Assembly: GCA_900537185.1 (NCBI GenBank)
Contig: LS999827.1
Location: forward strand, 439,001 to 503,000
Source: Cytophagales bacterium Alg240-R148
GTDB lineage: Bacteria; Bacteroidota; Bacteroidia; Cytophagales; Cyclobacteriaceae
Reading direction: 5' to 3'
Length of the DNA: 64,000 nt
The notes beneath the pieces were generated by a model. The model was not told the DNA's origin. It worked only from the letters and a program-made list of their open reading frames with translations, and searched no databases. The position numbers and the translations under genes are program-made. Shown one piece after another: positions 1 to 7,616 of the stretch (position 1 is the first letter of the stretch; the number at the start of each line of letters is the position of its first letter).

Positions 1-236
1 CCCTCCTGCCAGACATCCTTGTTTCCATCGCGGTAATATTCCAATTCATTATTGCCCCAACCACACAAAGAAGGACAGCCGTCTCCTCGGATCGCCAACC
101 ACTTGGTTGGATCCATCGTGCCTTCTTCATTGAATTCATCGGACCAGACCAGCTGCCATGTTGGTGCATCTTGTGACGCTCCTTTTTTACAACCGAAGAT
201 AAATACTAGCAAAATGAGGGTTGTACAATTTTTCAT
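1..236 (-). CDS. Glycoside hydrolase family 16 lipoprotein, N-terminal part (cut by window edge)
   Basis: Only the first 78 codons lie in the window; the rest continues past position 1. The ATG at 236 opens a short lipoprotein signal with lipobox LVFIFGC, then the GH16 opening: WQLVWSDEFNEEG, MDPTKW and GWGNNELEYY. In beta-1,3-glucanases (laminarinases) and related GH16 enzymes this stretch forms the first strands of the jelly roll, ahead of the catalytic ExDxxE, which is outside the window. A cell-surface endo-glucanase acting on laminarin-like polysaccharide is the likely role; the exact substrate cannot be read from this piece. It begins 36 bp after the stop of the upstream beta-propeller gene on the same strand, so the two may be co-transcribed. 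Confidence 0.85.
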   Translation of the reverse strand, partial: MKNCTTLILLVFIFGCKKGASQDAPTWQLVWSDEFNEEGTMDPTKWLAIRGDGCPSLCGWGNNELEYYRDGNKDVWQE

Positions 237-272
237 AGGGATTAATGGGGGTTAAATCAACAGTTGTTTCCA

Positions 273-1442
273 CTACTCTAACTCAAGTGCATATAGGTTG
301 CCATCCTTGCTTCCAAAATACAAATGGTTATTATCGACGACAGGAGTTCCTAAGATACTTCCAAGAGTCAAAATTTTTCTATCCGTTGCCTTGTAATTGG
401 CTCCATACAATTCGAAACCATCTTTAAAATGACCATTGGATCCAAATATTTCAGAATAATTCTTTTTGCTGCCATCGGTTTGAAACTTCCAGTTAATGGT
501 CCCTTTGTCTTTATCTACCGCATATAAAAACCCATTGAAACACCCAAAAAACAATTGGTCTTTGAATATTGTTGGCCCGCCATATACGCGCATGTTGAGG
601 TCTAACTTCCATTTCAAAACCCCAGTATTTTTATCTAGGGCATAGAATCGATGGGTGTCTGAGGTACCACAATACAAAGTAGTACTGTCTGCCACCATAT
701 TGGAAACCACCCAGCTCCCCTGCTCCTTAAAATTCCAAAAACCATGGCCTTTCTGAGCGTGGATGGCATACACATTGTAATCTCGGCTTCCAAAATAAGC
801 AGTTCCATTGTTTATAAGAACATCTCTTTGAATGGCCCCATCTGGGAAGTAACGTTCCCCAACAGTTTTAAACGCCCACAACAGTTGGCCATCCTTTTCA
901 TCCAAACAATACAGTTTCCCATCAAAACTGCCAAAGTATATTTTACCGTTGCTGCAAGACGGTTTTGAATGAACAAGCCCTTTAGTTTTAAAAGACCAGA
1001 TGCGTTCCCCTTTTTCAGAAATACACACCAACTCGTTGTTTAATCCAATATAAATTTTGTTTTTATATACTGTAGGGGAAGAAGTGTAATAATCCCATAT
1101 GTCCTTTTGGTGGTCTTCTCCTTGATAAGACCAAATAGTTTTGCCCGTTTTTGAATTCAAAGCATACAGTTGCCCAGATCGGTCGTTAATCAAAATTAGA
1201 TCCATTAAGATGGCTGCTGAACCCGCTATTGAATCAGACAGTTGTACCTTCCAATTTTCTTTGCCTGAATTCAAATCCAACGCAAAGAATTGGCCATTGT
1301 CATTGCCAAAAAAAAGTTGGTTGTTGTGAATTAATGGAGTAGAAGTTATTCCAGCATTAGAATTGAACTTCCATTTTAAACTTTGCCCCTGTACACCAGT
1401 TATTGCTGTTACAAGGAAAACAAAAATCTTAAAAAATCGCAT
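273..1442 (-). CDS. Secreted PQQ-type beta-propeller repeat protein
   Basis: A 389-residue protein with an N-terminal signal peptide (residues 1-19, ending GVQG). The rest is a run of PQQ/quinoprotein-like beta-propeller blades with the recurring pattern 'GxLYALdxxtGkxxWxf', for example LFFGNDNGQFFALD, GQLYALNSKTGKTIW, GKLYCLDEKDGQLLW and GFLYAVDKDKGTINW. I count roughly seven or eight blades. No cytochrome or quinone-enzyme catalytic domain is attached, so it looks like a stand-alone propeller, probably periplasmic or surface-exposed and binding a partner rather than a redox enzyme. The neighbouring GH16 gene suggests a polysaccharide link, but this is inference. The ATG at 1442 gives a complete signal peptide. 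Confidence 0.85.
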   Translation of the reverse strand: MRFFKIFVFLVTAITGVQGQSLKWKFNSNAGITSTPLIHNNQLFFGNDNGQFFALDLNSGKENWKVQLSDSIAGSAAILMDLILINDRSGQLYALNSKTGKTIWSYQGEDHQKDIWDYYTSSPTVYKNKIYIGLNNELVCISEKGERIWSFKTKGLVHSKPSCSNGKIYFGSFDGKLYCLDEKDGQLLWAFKTVGERYFPDGAIQRDVLINNGTAYFGSRDYNVYAIHAQKGHGFWNFKEQGSWVVSNMVADSTTLYCGTSDTHRFYALDKNTGVLKWKLDLNMRVYGGPTIFKDQLFFGCFNGFLYAVDKDKGTINWKFQTDGSKKNYSEIFGSNGHFKDGFELYGANYKATDRKILTLGSILGTPVVDNNHLYFGSKDGNLYALELE

Positions 1443-1461
1443 GGTCTATTATTATGGTGAT

Positions 1462-2094
1462 TTATATAGGAATTAATTCGACATTGGCAATTTTGGCAAT
1501 TAAATATTGCTTGTTGTTGGCCGTGTCTTTACACAGAACTTTTGTTCTTCTAAAAGCTTCTAAAACAAACACTCTGTTGTTAAACTTAAATGTACTATTA
1601 ATAGAAAGATCCTGTAACATTGGTTGGTCGGTTGGGTTGGCATCGTATTTTCTCAAACCCAAATAAAGGGGCTTATCGGAGTAGGTAGATGCCTTGGGGT
1701 TTTTAAAGTACCTCGCCAACAAAGGTAGTAATTCGTTTGGAAACACTTGAGGGTTGAGCAAAGGAAGTATTAAGTTTTTAAAGGTAGCCTTCCACTCTTG
1801 CCCATGTGGCTTAACTTTTCTACCCTTTTGGTCCCAAACAATCAAGTGGGCCACTTCGTGGATGTAGGTCAAAAGAAAGGCATAGGGGTTTAAATCATGG
1901 TTTACCGTGATGGTATACCCTGAAGACTGTCTAAACCTAAAATCTCCGGCTTTGGTTTTTCTGGTATTGGTTACTTTAAAATGAAATGGATATTGCTCCC
2001 ATAACCGAGTACAATATGCTACCGATTGGGCTGGTACATGCCTGTGCATTAACAATTCAAAACCTTCAGTATCCGCCATAGGACAAAACTGCAT
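1462..2094 (-). CDS. SprT-like zinc metalloprotein
   Basis: A 210-residue protein with the zincin motif HEVAH at residues 79-83 (His79, Glu80, His83) inside YIHEVAHLIVWD, followed by a conserved PHGQEWK block. This arrangement is typical of the SprT/Spartan-like family, where two histidines and a third downstream residue bind zinc and Glu is catalytic. Bacterial SprT-like proteins are mostly uncharacterised; eukaryotic Spartan cuts DNA-protein crosslinks. The gene ends 19 bp upstream of the propeller gene's start on the same strand. It is divergent from the blaI-like gene, and the 84-bp gap between them holds operator-like dyads. Confidence 0.85.
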   Translation of the reverse strand: MQFCPMADTEGFELLMHRHVPAQSVAYCTRLWEQYPFHFKVTNTRKTKAGDFRFRQSSGYTITVNHDLNPYAFLLTYIHEVAHLIVWDQKGRKVKPHGQEWKATFKNLILPLLNPQVFPNELLPLLARYFKNPKASTYSDKPLYLGLRKYDANPTDQPMLQDLSINSTFKFNNRVFVLEAFRRTKVLCKDTANNKQYLIAKIANVELIPI

Positions 2095-2138
2095 TTTTTA
2101 TCCAAATCAAAAAAGCTCCTATAAAATTTTGTTTTATC

Positions 2139-2176
2139 AAACTAATCTTTTAGTTTTACACCTAACGAATTAGTTT
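2139..2176. promoter_or_regulatory. Tandem dyad operators, probably for the BlaI-type repressor
   Basis: Two inverted repeats lie immediately upstream of the blaI-like start. Site 1 (2139-2156) is AAACTAA-TCTT-TTAGTTT, a perfect 7-bp dyad with a 4-nt spacer. Site 2 (2159-2176) is CACCTAA-CGAA-TTAGTTT, perfect in the inner CTAA/TTAG. The centres are 20 bp apart, about two helical turns, so two dimers would bind the same face of the DNA. BlaI/MecI repressors bind paired dyads in their own promoter, which fits. The gap is shared with the divergent sprT-like gene, so both could be controlled. Confidence 0.6.
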
Positions 2177-2178
2177 AC

Positions 2179-2553
2179 ATGAAACAGCTAACAAAATCAG
2201 AAGAACAAATTATGCAAATTCTTTGGGAAAAGAAAAAGGCCTTCGTTAAAGACATTATTAAAATGATGCCAGAACCGAAACCTGCATACAATACAGTTTC
2301 AACAATTGTTAGAATTTTAGAGACAAAAAACTTCATTAGCCACCAGGCTTATGGAAAATCCCATGAATATTTCCCTATAGTAGACAAGTCAAAATACACC
2401 AAATTCTATTTGAATACGCTCATAAAAAGTTATTTTAATGGATCATTTCAAAACCTCGTTTCATTTTTTGCCAATGAGACCCATTTAGATGAGGGCTCGT
2501 TAGACGAAATTTTAAAAGAGTTGAACGAACTTAAAGAATCGAAAAATGACTAA
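2179..2553 (+). CDS. BlaI/MecI/CopY-family winged-helix repressor
   Basis: A 124-residue protein that starts LTKSEEQIMQILWEKKKAFVKDII and continues with AYNTVSTIVRILE, the winged-helix DNA-binding signature of BlaI/MecI/CopY (Penicillinase_R) repressors, roughly residues 3-75. The remaining C-terminal part mediates dimerisation and contains the proteolysis-sensitive region in characterised members. The gene overlaps the downstream M56 peptidase gene by 8 bp, the usual repressor/anti-repressor pairing: the membrane protease senses a signal and the repressor is then inactivated. Two dyads directly upstream (2139-2176) are likely its own operators. The inducing signal is unknown; nothing nearby suggests a beta-lactamase. 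Confidence 0.9.
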   Translation: MKQLTKSEEQIMQILWEKKKAFVKDIIKMMPEPKPAYNTVSTIVRILETKNFISHQAYGKSHEYFPIVDKSKYTKFYLNTLIKSYFNGSFQNLVSFFANETHLDEGSLDEILKELNELKESKND

Positions 2554-4330
2554 TTTCATCAACTACCTTACGGAAGCCAATATTTGCTTGCTCTTGTTCG
2601 CATTATTGTATTTGTTGTTACTAAGGAACGGAGATAATTTCTTGTACGCTCGGCGGTATATTGTTGCAGCTCTCCTTTTTTCTGCTGTAGTTCCTCTTAT
2701 TCAATTCACCAATTTTAACAATGAAATTCCAGCATTGCATCAGGTAATCCCCGCTACTATCCTCGACGGTGTAACCATCAACGAAAAACCGGCCAATCTC
2801 ACATCACCTGCAACGATAGCCAAAAGTTACAGCCGAATCAATTGGGTGATGCTTTTCTACTTTTCTATTGCAGCTTTGCTTCTTTTAAGATTGTTGGTAC
2901 AGGTAAATGCAATTTTGAAAATAAAAAAAGGCGCAGAAAGAAAAGAAAAAATTCACAACAAATTCTCGGTACTAGAGGGTGCCCATATTGGCAATACTTT
3001 TTCGTTTTTCAACACCATTTTCTTAAGCAAAAGTAGTTATTCAAACGAAAACGAACGCAACAACGTCATAACACACGAACTAATTCACGCCAGGCAAAAA
3101 CATTCTTTTGATATCCTGCTTAGCGAAATTTTAAAAATTGTTTTTTGGTTTAATCCGGTTTTGTGGTATTTAAAATCTTCCTTGATAGAGGTACACGAAT
3201 ACGAAGCAGACTCCAAAAGCTTGAACCATATAGATATAAAAACTTACAGCAACCAATTGGCGAGGGTTGCATTGATGTCGGCCGACCTCAAGCTCGCCAA
3301 CCATTTTAATAAATCATTAATCTTAAAACGACTCAAAATGATGAAAACTGGAAATAAAAAACTCCAATTATGGAAAAACGTCCTTATTTGGATGGTTGTG
3401 CCGGTTATTTTTATAGCGATCTCTTGTCAAGAACAAACCATGACAGAAATTCAAGGTATGACAAAAAACGCCACAGTGGCATTTGATTTGCCACCACATG
3501 TGCAAAGTAAATACGACAAAATGGTTCTGAAAAACCCTGATTCTAAAGTCATCGCACTTAGGGTGAATCAAAATGAAATGGACGGTAGGTCCAGCGATAA
3601 ACTCAAAGAATACAGTGCTTTGTATGGCAAACCACAAGAACTACAGGTTATCAAAGAAAAGCCTGGTGACCAAGAAGGGTACATCCTTATGGTTTTTAAT
3701 AAAGATTCCGCAACGCTTTCGGACTGGTCCAAAGACGAACATGAAGTCTTTACTATTGTCGAAGAATCTGCCGAACCTTTATCAGGAATGGACGCCTATT
3801 ACAAATTTTTAACGGAGAACATTCAATACCCTTCTGAAGCCAAAGAGGCCAACATTGAAGGCAAAGTATATGTTGAATTCGTTATAGAAAAAAATGGAAC
3901 GTTGTCCAACATCAGGGTAGTTAAAGGAATTGGGTATGGTTGTGACAAAGAAGCTGCAAGGGTAATTCAGCTAGGAGAGAATTGGAAACCTGGCAAACAA
4001 AGAGGTAAAATTGTGAAGCAAAAAATAATATTGCCTATCACATTTAGCCTATCACCAGGCCATACGCCAGCACCTAACAAACTCTCGATAGAATCCAACG
4101 ATAAAATGACCATAACCTTTGAAACTGTTGCTTACAAACAAGGTACAGTAATCCAAGGAACCGTTTATAACGGAGATCGTCCAATGCCTGGAACGAACAT
4201 AGTCATCAACGGCACCAAAATGGGTACCGTATCGGATCTTCAAGGTCAATTTAAGTTAAAAGTCCCCCAAGGTAATAAGAAAATAACAGCTTCGTTTGTA
4301 GGCTTTGATGACTACACCATCCACCTATAA
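2546..4330 (+). CDS. M56 (BlaR1-like) membrane peptidase fused to TonB C-terminal and carboxypeptidase-regulatory-like domains
   Basis: A 594-residue protein in three parts. The N-terminal half has several membrane helices (near residues 10-30, 38-55 and 100-120) and the M56 zinc motif HELIH (His177, Glu178, His181). After another helix near 278-295, ending in SCQ, comes a soluble region with a TonB-type energy-transducing domain (about 410-510; GKVYVEFVIEKNG). The last 60 residues (about 535-594) form a carboxypeptidase-regulatory-like beta-sandwich: IQGTVYNGDRPMPGTNIVI, then VSDLQGQFKL. In the family the M56 domain relays a signal by cleaving or inactivating the BlaI partner encoded just upstream. 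The C-terminal sensor parts are probably periplasmic. The ligand is unknown. Confidence 0.88.
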   Translation: MTNFINYLTEANICLLLFALLYLLLLRNGDNFLYARRYIVAALLFSAVVPLIQFTNFNNEIPALHQVIPATILDGVTINEKPANLTSPATIAKSYSRINWVMLFYFSIAALLLLRLLVQVNAILKIKKGAERKEKIHNKFSVLEGAHIGNTFSFFNTIFLSKSSYSNENERNNVITHELIHARQKHSFDILLSEILKIVFWFNPVLWYLKSSLIEVHEYEADSKSLNHIDIKTYSNQLARVALMSADLKLANHFNKSLILKRLKMMKTGNKKLQLWKNVLIWMVVPVIFIAISCQEQTMTEIQGMTKNATVAFDLPPHVQSKYDKMVLKNPDSKVIALRVNQNEMDGRSSDKLKEYSALYGKPQELQVIKEKPGDQEGYILMVFNKDSATLSDWSKDEHEVFTIVEESAEPLSGMDAYYKFLTENIQYPSEAKEANIEGKVYVEFVIEKNGTLSNIRVVKGIGYGCDKEAARVIQLGENWKPGKQRGKIVKQKIILPITFSLSPGHTPAPNKLSIESNDKMTITFETVAYKQGTVIQGTVYNGDRPMPGTNIVINGTKMGTVSDLQGQFKLKVPQGNKKITASFVGFDDYTIHL

Positions 4331-4373
4331 ACAAACAACCGGGAAAATTTCACCTTTTCCCGGTTGCTTGTTT
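4329..4373. terminator. Long hairpin between convergent genes
   Basis: The 19-nt arms 4329-4347 and 4355-4373 are inverted repeats with a single mismatch around a 7-nt loop; the core is CAACCGGGAAAA / TTTTCCCGGTTG. It begins within the stop codon of the M56 gene and runs into the 3' end of the convergent 73-residue gene. No strong T-tract follows on the plus side, so it may be a transcript-end stabiliser as well as a terminator. Confidence 0.55.
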
Positions 4374-4571
4374 CAAGCGCAACAACAACGACACCGCTAG
4401 CAACACAAATGGGGTTCCATGCAACAACAAATCGAACCAATCCATACCACTCATTCCATGTGCTCCACCCAAAACCCATTTTACTTTCCCCCAGATATGT
4501 GGTTCCGGCACAAAAGGTGCTAATCCTAAGGTTAGGGAGAGCAACAACCAAAATTTCCAGTTAAAACCCAT
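4350..4571 (-). CDS. Small conserved membrane protein of unknown function
   Basis: A 73-residue protein with a membrane segment at about residues 6-20, a loop rich in Pro, His, Trp and Gly (FVPEPHIWGKVKWVLGG, then GMDWFDLLLHG), and a second segment near 50-64. I recall similar short proteins from Bacteroidota that are sometimes auto-labelled as RND-transporter-like, without experimental support. The ATG at 4571 is the only reasonable start. It converges on the M56 gene and its last codons lie inside the hairpin at 4329-4373. An overlapping frame on the same strand (4312-4551) lacks this pattern and was rejected. Confidence 0.7.
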   Translation of the reverse strand: MGFNWKFWLLLSLTLGLAPFVPEPHIWGKVKWVLGGAHGMSGMDWFDLLLHGTPFVLLAVSLLLRLKQATGKR

Positions 4572-4708
4572 GCCAATTAATTTTGTCCATTCTTTTATTT
4601 AGTCTTAATTTAATGCGAAATTAAAGCAATTCATTCCTTCTAATTGTGACTATTATCACCAAAAGGTAATTGAAATTTAAGCATTTTTGCATTGAAACAA
4701 TCGCAAGT

Positions 4709-5587
4709 ATGGACAAATACATTGAAATTATTGCGGGATCTTTTACGGGCTACTGGAACTATTTGGTTCAGGAAATATCCAACCCATCTCTCAACAACTA
4801 CTTTTATTATTTGTTGTTGGCATCCATTATAGTCTATCTATTGGAAATAATATTTCCTTGGCGCAAAGAACAAAAACTTCTACGTACTGATTTTTGGCTC
4901 GATGGGTTCTATATGTTTTTTAATTTTTTTATTTTTTCACTTATAGGCTTTAATGCCATTTCTAATGTAGGGGTGGCCCTATTCAATGACTTTCTTGGGA
5001 CAATTGGTTGGGACAACATTATTGCCATCCGAATTAACGCATGGCCTGTATGGGCCCAGTTTCTCCTGCTTTTTATTGTGGCAGATTTCATTCAGTGGTC
5101 TGTACATGTGGCCCTACACCGCTTCAAGGCACTCTGGAGGTTCCACAAAGTACACCACTCCGTTATAGAAATGGGGTTTTCTGCTCATTTAAGGTTTCAT
5201 TTCATGGAAACCATACTCTATAAAACGGCCTTGTTTGTTCCATTGAGTATGATAGGGTATGGCATTGACGATTTATTCATTTGGCATGCTTTTACCATTT
5301 TGATTGGCCACTTGAACCACGCCAACATCAATTGGAACTATGGACCCTTTAAATACCTATTCAACAACCCAGCCATGCATATTTGGCACCATGCCAAAAC
5401 CATGCCTCCAGAACATTGGCATGGAATGAATTTCGGCATTTCTCTTAGTGTATGGGATTACCTTTTTGGCACGGCCTACTTACCCAAAAGTGGTAAAGAT
5501 ATTGAATTGGGGTTCCCGGATATCGAACAATATCCCATTCATTCTTTTTGGAAACAATTGTGGCACCCTTTTAAAAAGAATGTTTGA
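4709..5587 (+). CDS. Fatty acid hydroxylase / sterol desaturase family protein
   Basis: A 292-residue polytopic membrane protein with the histidine clusters of the di-iron hydroxylase superfamily: HVALHR, HKVHHS, HLNHAN, HIWHHAK and a final EHWHGMN. In the family these bind two irons that activate oxygen to hydroxylate or desaturate a lipid chain, carotenoid or sterol; the substrate cannot be told from sequence. Membrane helices are visible near residues 30-50, 65-85 and 110-135. The frame stays open back to a TTG at 4670, but the ATG at 4709 gives the usual N-terminus. It stands alone, with no obvious operon partner. Confidence 0.88.
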   Translation: MDKYIEIIAGSFTGYWNYLVQEISNPSLNNYFYYLLLASIIVYLLEIIFPWRKEQKLLRTDFWLDGFYMFFNFFIFSLIGFNAISNVGVALFNDFLGTIGWDNIIAIRINAWPVWAQFLLLFIVADFIQWSVHVALHRFKALWRFHKVHHSVIEMGFSAHLRFHFMETILYKTALFVPLSMIGYGIDDLFIWHAFTILIGHLNHANINWNYGPFKYLFNNPAMHIWHHAKTMPPEHWHGMNFGISLSVWDYLFGTAYLPKSGKDIELGFPDIEQYPIHSFWKQLWHPFKKNV

Positions 5588-5605
5588 TACTTTTGTAGAA
5601 CGAAC

Positions 5606-5965
5606 CTACAATTTATTCCATCCCGCTTGAAAGTCAGAAGCGATGTCTATGCCGTGTCGGAAATGTGCGTAAAGGGCAAACAATACCAATATCCCTACCA
5701 AAACTCCAACCAAAACTCCAAACCCTTGAGAAGGAGCTACTTTTTTTGCACTCCGTATGTATTGGTTGGACGCCGATTGGACTATTTTCTTTAAGAAGCC
5801 CAGTAGAGGAATAAACACCACCACTGTAACTACCATTCCAATGACCACTGAAAAATAGGTGGCAGATTTGTAATAACTATTCACTGCTTTAATAGCCAAC
5901 TCATTCACTAAAGAAATGGTCAGAATAGAAAGCACTACAACGCTGTATTTAGTAAACTTTTTCAT
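5606..5965 (-). CDS. Small three-helix membrane protein, unknown
   Basis: A 119-residue hydrophobic protein with segments at about 8-25, 36-57 and 80-100 and a short polar tail ([19 protein letters not shown]). I do not recognise a family; the tail resembles that of small membrane proteins in other Bacteroidota. The open frame continues upstream to 6148, but that extension runs through the terminator hairpin and the tRNA-Ser gene, so the ATG at 5965 (MKKFTKYS) is chosen. It is convergent with the hydroxylase gene, 18 bp from its stop. Confidence 0.65.
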   Translation of the reverse strand: MKKFTKYSVVVLSILTISLVNELAIKAVNSYYKSATYFSVVIGMVVTVVVFIPLLGFLKKIVQSASNQYIRSAKKVAPSQGFGVLVGVLVGILVLFALYAHFRHGIDIASDFQAGWNKL

Positions 5966-6042
5966 AAATACAAGTTTACAATGGAGCATACGATTTATAA
6001 AACAACTCCCCACCACTCCCCTTATTTTTCTATGAACACAAA

Positions 6043-6076
6043 AAAAAGGCGCTTCAATTGCTTGAAACGCCTTTTT
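6043..6076 (-). terminator. Intrinsic terminator of the tRNA-Ser transcript
   Basis: The hairpin GGCG-C-TTCAA-TTGC-TTGAA-A-CGCC is flanked by an A-run at 6041-6047, which is a U-run when read on the minus strand. It lies 2 nt beyond the tRNA 3' end. Confidence 0.75.
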
Positions 6077-6077
6077 G

Positions 6078-6162
6078 CAGAGAGTGAGGGATTCGAACCC
6101 CCGGTACCTCGCGGTACAACGGTTTTCAAGACCGCCGCATTCGACCACTCTGCCAACTCTCT
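6078..6162 (-). tRNA. tRNA-Ser (anticodon UGA)
   Basis: Read on the minus strand, this forms an 85-nt cloverleaf. The 7-bp acceptor stem AGAGAGT/ACTCTCT pairs perfectly. The anticodon loop is CT-TGA-AA, giving anticodon UGA, which reads UCA/UCG-type serine codons. It has the long variable arm expected of class II tRNAs, a T-loop GGTTCGAATCC and a G discriminator as in serine tRNAs. CCA is not encoded (G is followed by CAA). A terminator lies just downstream and a good promoter upstream. Confidence 0.95.
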
Positions 6163-6192
6163 GTAACTCCCTAGCCTTTGCTAATGGGATTG

Positions 6193-6221
6193 CAAATGTA
6201 GGTAAAAATTATTTATTTCAA
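6193..6221 (-). promoter_or_regulatory. Bacteroidota-type promoter for tRNA-Ser
   Basis: On the minus strand a TTTTG element (TTG at 6221-6219) is followed after 18 nt by TACATTTG (6200-6193), matching TTTG-N19-TAnnTTTG. The predicted start of transcription is near 6186, about 24 nt before the tRNA. The -33 element lies inside the 3' end of the YihY gene. Confidence 0.6.
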
Positions 6222-7205
6222 AATTTGAACTAATTTTTTTTTGCCATTTTTTTCTGTGTAATTTTTTGAATGTGCTTTGTGTATGCTGGCGTTTATTTCG
6301 TAGCCTATTAACAACACCACACTTAAAAAAAACAACCACACCATAAGGGCTATAATCACACCAATGGAACCATACAATTTATTGTAGGTCCCAAAATTGG
6401 ACACATAATACGAAAAACCATAGGATACCACCAACGAAGCGAAGGTGGCAAAGAAGGCCCCTGCGGAGAAAAACTTCCAATTGTAGTGAATGGCAGGTCC
6501 AAAATAATAAATAGTTGCCGTACTAAAATAGAATACCAAAAACATCACAACAAAACGAAGTAGAATTAATAAACTGAGCGTGTTTTGATCGATAAAATCA
6601 GCGATGCCTATCCAATCATAGTCTATGTGCTGCACCCAATTAATTAAGATTTGACCAATCACCAGCAAACCTATGGCTGCAAACAAAGCAAAAGCCAACA
6701 AAACTGTTAACCCAGTTGCGATCAACCTAGTTTTGATGTACCCTCTAGTATCTACTGTTTTATAACAACTATTAAAAGCATTGATTAAAGACATAACGCC
6801 GTTGGTTGCCAAGTACAAGGAAAATACCACACCGAAGGTTAAAAGACCTCCACGGGTATTGCTCACTATATCGTCTACAGTAGACGATATCATCACAAAT
6901 ACGCTTGGGGCCATCAGTTCCCCTAAAAACTGCAGAATACTTTCTCTGTTTACATCCGGAAACCATATAGAAACAAAGGGTACTAGTGTAAACAAGAATA
7001 TTATACCAGGAAAAATGGCCATGGTAAAGCTAAAGGCTACAGAACCCGCCCGATCGAGAATTTCATCTTGTTGAATTTTCTCTACAAATACTTTTACAAT
7101 TCTGTATAGCGAAACTTCGCTGTCAAAAAAATGAACCCGCTTCAACAGCACCCTTATCTTTTGATAGAGTGCTAGCTTTCTTATTTTATTTAGATATTTG
7201 TCCAT
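6213..7205 (-). CDS. YihY/BrkB-family inner-membrane protein
   Basis: A 330-residue protein with a basic cytoplasmic N-terminus and about six membrane helices. The family block AGSVAFSFTMAIFPGIIFLF sits near residues 55-75. Later helices lie near 135-160, 180-205, 230-255 and 285-305. YihY (once called ribonuclease BN, and BrkB in Bordetella) is a widespread membrane protein of uncertain function, possibly a transporter; the RNase label was an error in the older literature. The gene overlaps the upstream thioesterase gene by 20 bp, so MltG, thioesterase and YihY probably form one transcript. Confidence 0.9.
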   Translation of the reverse strand: MDKYLNKIRKLALYQKIRVLLKRVHFFDSEVSLYRIVKVFVEKIQQDEILDRAGSVAFSFTMAIFPGIIFLFTLVPFVSIWFPDVNRESILQFLGELMAPSVFVMISSTVDDIVSNTRGGLLTFGVVFSLYLATNGVMSLINAFNSCYKTVDTRGYIKTRLIATGLTVLLAFALFAAIGLLVIGQILINWVQHIDYDWIGIADFIDQNTLSLLILLRFVVMFLVFYFSTATIYYFGPAIHYNWKFFSAGAFFATFASLVVSYGFSYYVSNFGTYNKLYGSIGVIIALMVWLFFLSVVLLIGYEINASIHKAHSKNYTEKNGKKKLVQILK

Positions 7206-7614
7206 CCTTAAAAAATGGCCTTAAAGATTCGACAATGTTTTCTGGAGCCCGACAAGGTTTTCTGTTATTAGTATTTACGAAGATCAACAAAGTCTCTCCT
7301 TTGTGAATCAATATACCATCTTCATTATAAAAATCATAATAAAAGCGAATCCTCGACCCTTCTGGTAATTCCTTTATGCTCAACTTAATGGTGATTTCGT
7401 CGTCGTATCTGGCTGGCGCCAAGTATTTCGACCAATTCTCTACTACGGGCATCATTACTCCCGCTACTTCCATATCTTTGTAGCGGACTCCAATTTTCCT
7501 AAGACATTCAACCCTAGCAATTTCGTAGTAAGTGGCGTAGTTTCCGTAATAGGCATAGCCCATTTTATCCGTTTCACTATAACGCACTCTAAACTTAACT
7601 TCTGATTCAAACAT
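7186..7614 (-). CDS. Acyl-CoA thioesterase, hotdog fold (YbgC/4HBT type)
   Basis: A 142-residue single hotdog domain. The N-terminal signature RYSETDKMGYAYYGNYATYYE is the active-site block of YbgC/4-hydroxybenzoyl-CoA thioesterase-like enzymes; Asp16 in ETDKMG occupies the usual catalytic Asp position. These enzymes hydrolyse acyl-CoA or acyl-carrier thioesters in the cytoplasm. Substrate preference cannot be predicted. It sits between mltG (2-bp gap upstream) and yihY (20-bp overlap downstream), an arrangement that implies co-translation. Confidence 0.9.
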   Translation of the reverse strand: MFESEVKFRVRYSETDKMGYAYYGNYATYYEIARVECLRKIGVRYKDMEVAGVMMPVVENWSKYLAPARYDDEITIKLSIKELPEGSRIRFYYDFYNEDGILIHKGETLLIFVNTNNRKPCRAPENIVESLRPFFKDGQISK

Positions 7615-7616
7615 AT

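Noticed and set aside
2179-4330. Beta-lactam resistance regulator pair
   Set aside because: The M56 protein lacks a penicillin-sensor domain and no beta-lactamase gene is nearby; TonB-type tails point to another signal.
4312-4551. Alternative minus-strand frame overlapping the 73-residue gene
   Set aside because: The frame at 4350-4571 has a coherent two-helix pattern and conserved-looking motifs; this one does not.
5966-6148. N-terminal extension of the 5606-5965 gene
   Set aside because: The extension crosses the terminator hairpin and the tRNA-Ser gene; the ATG at 5965 begins a normal membrane protein.
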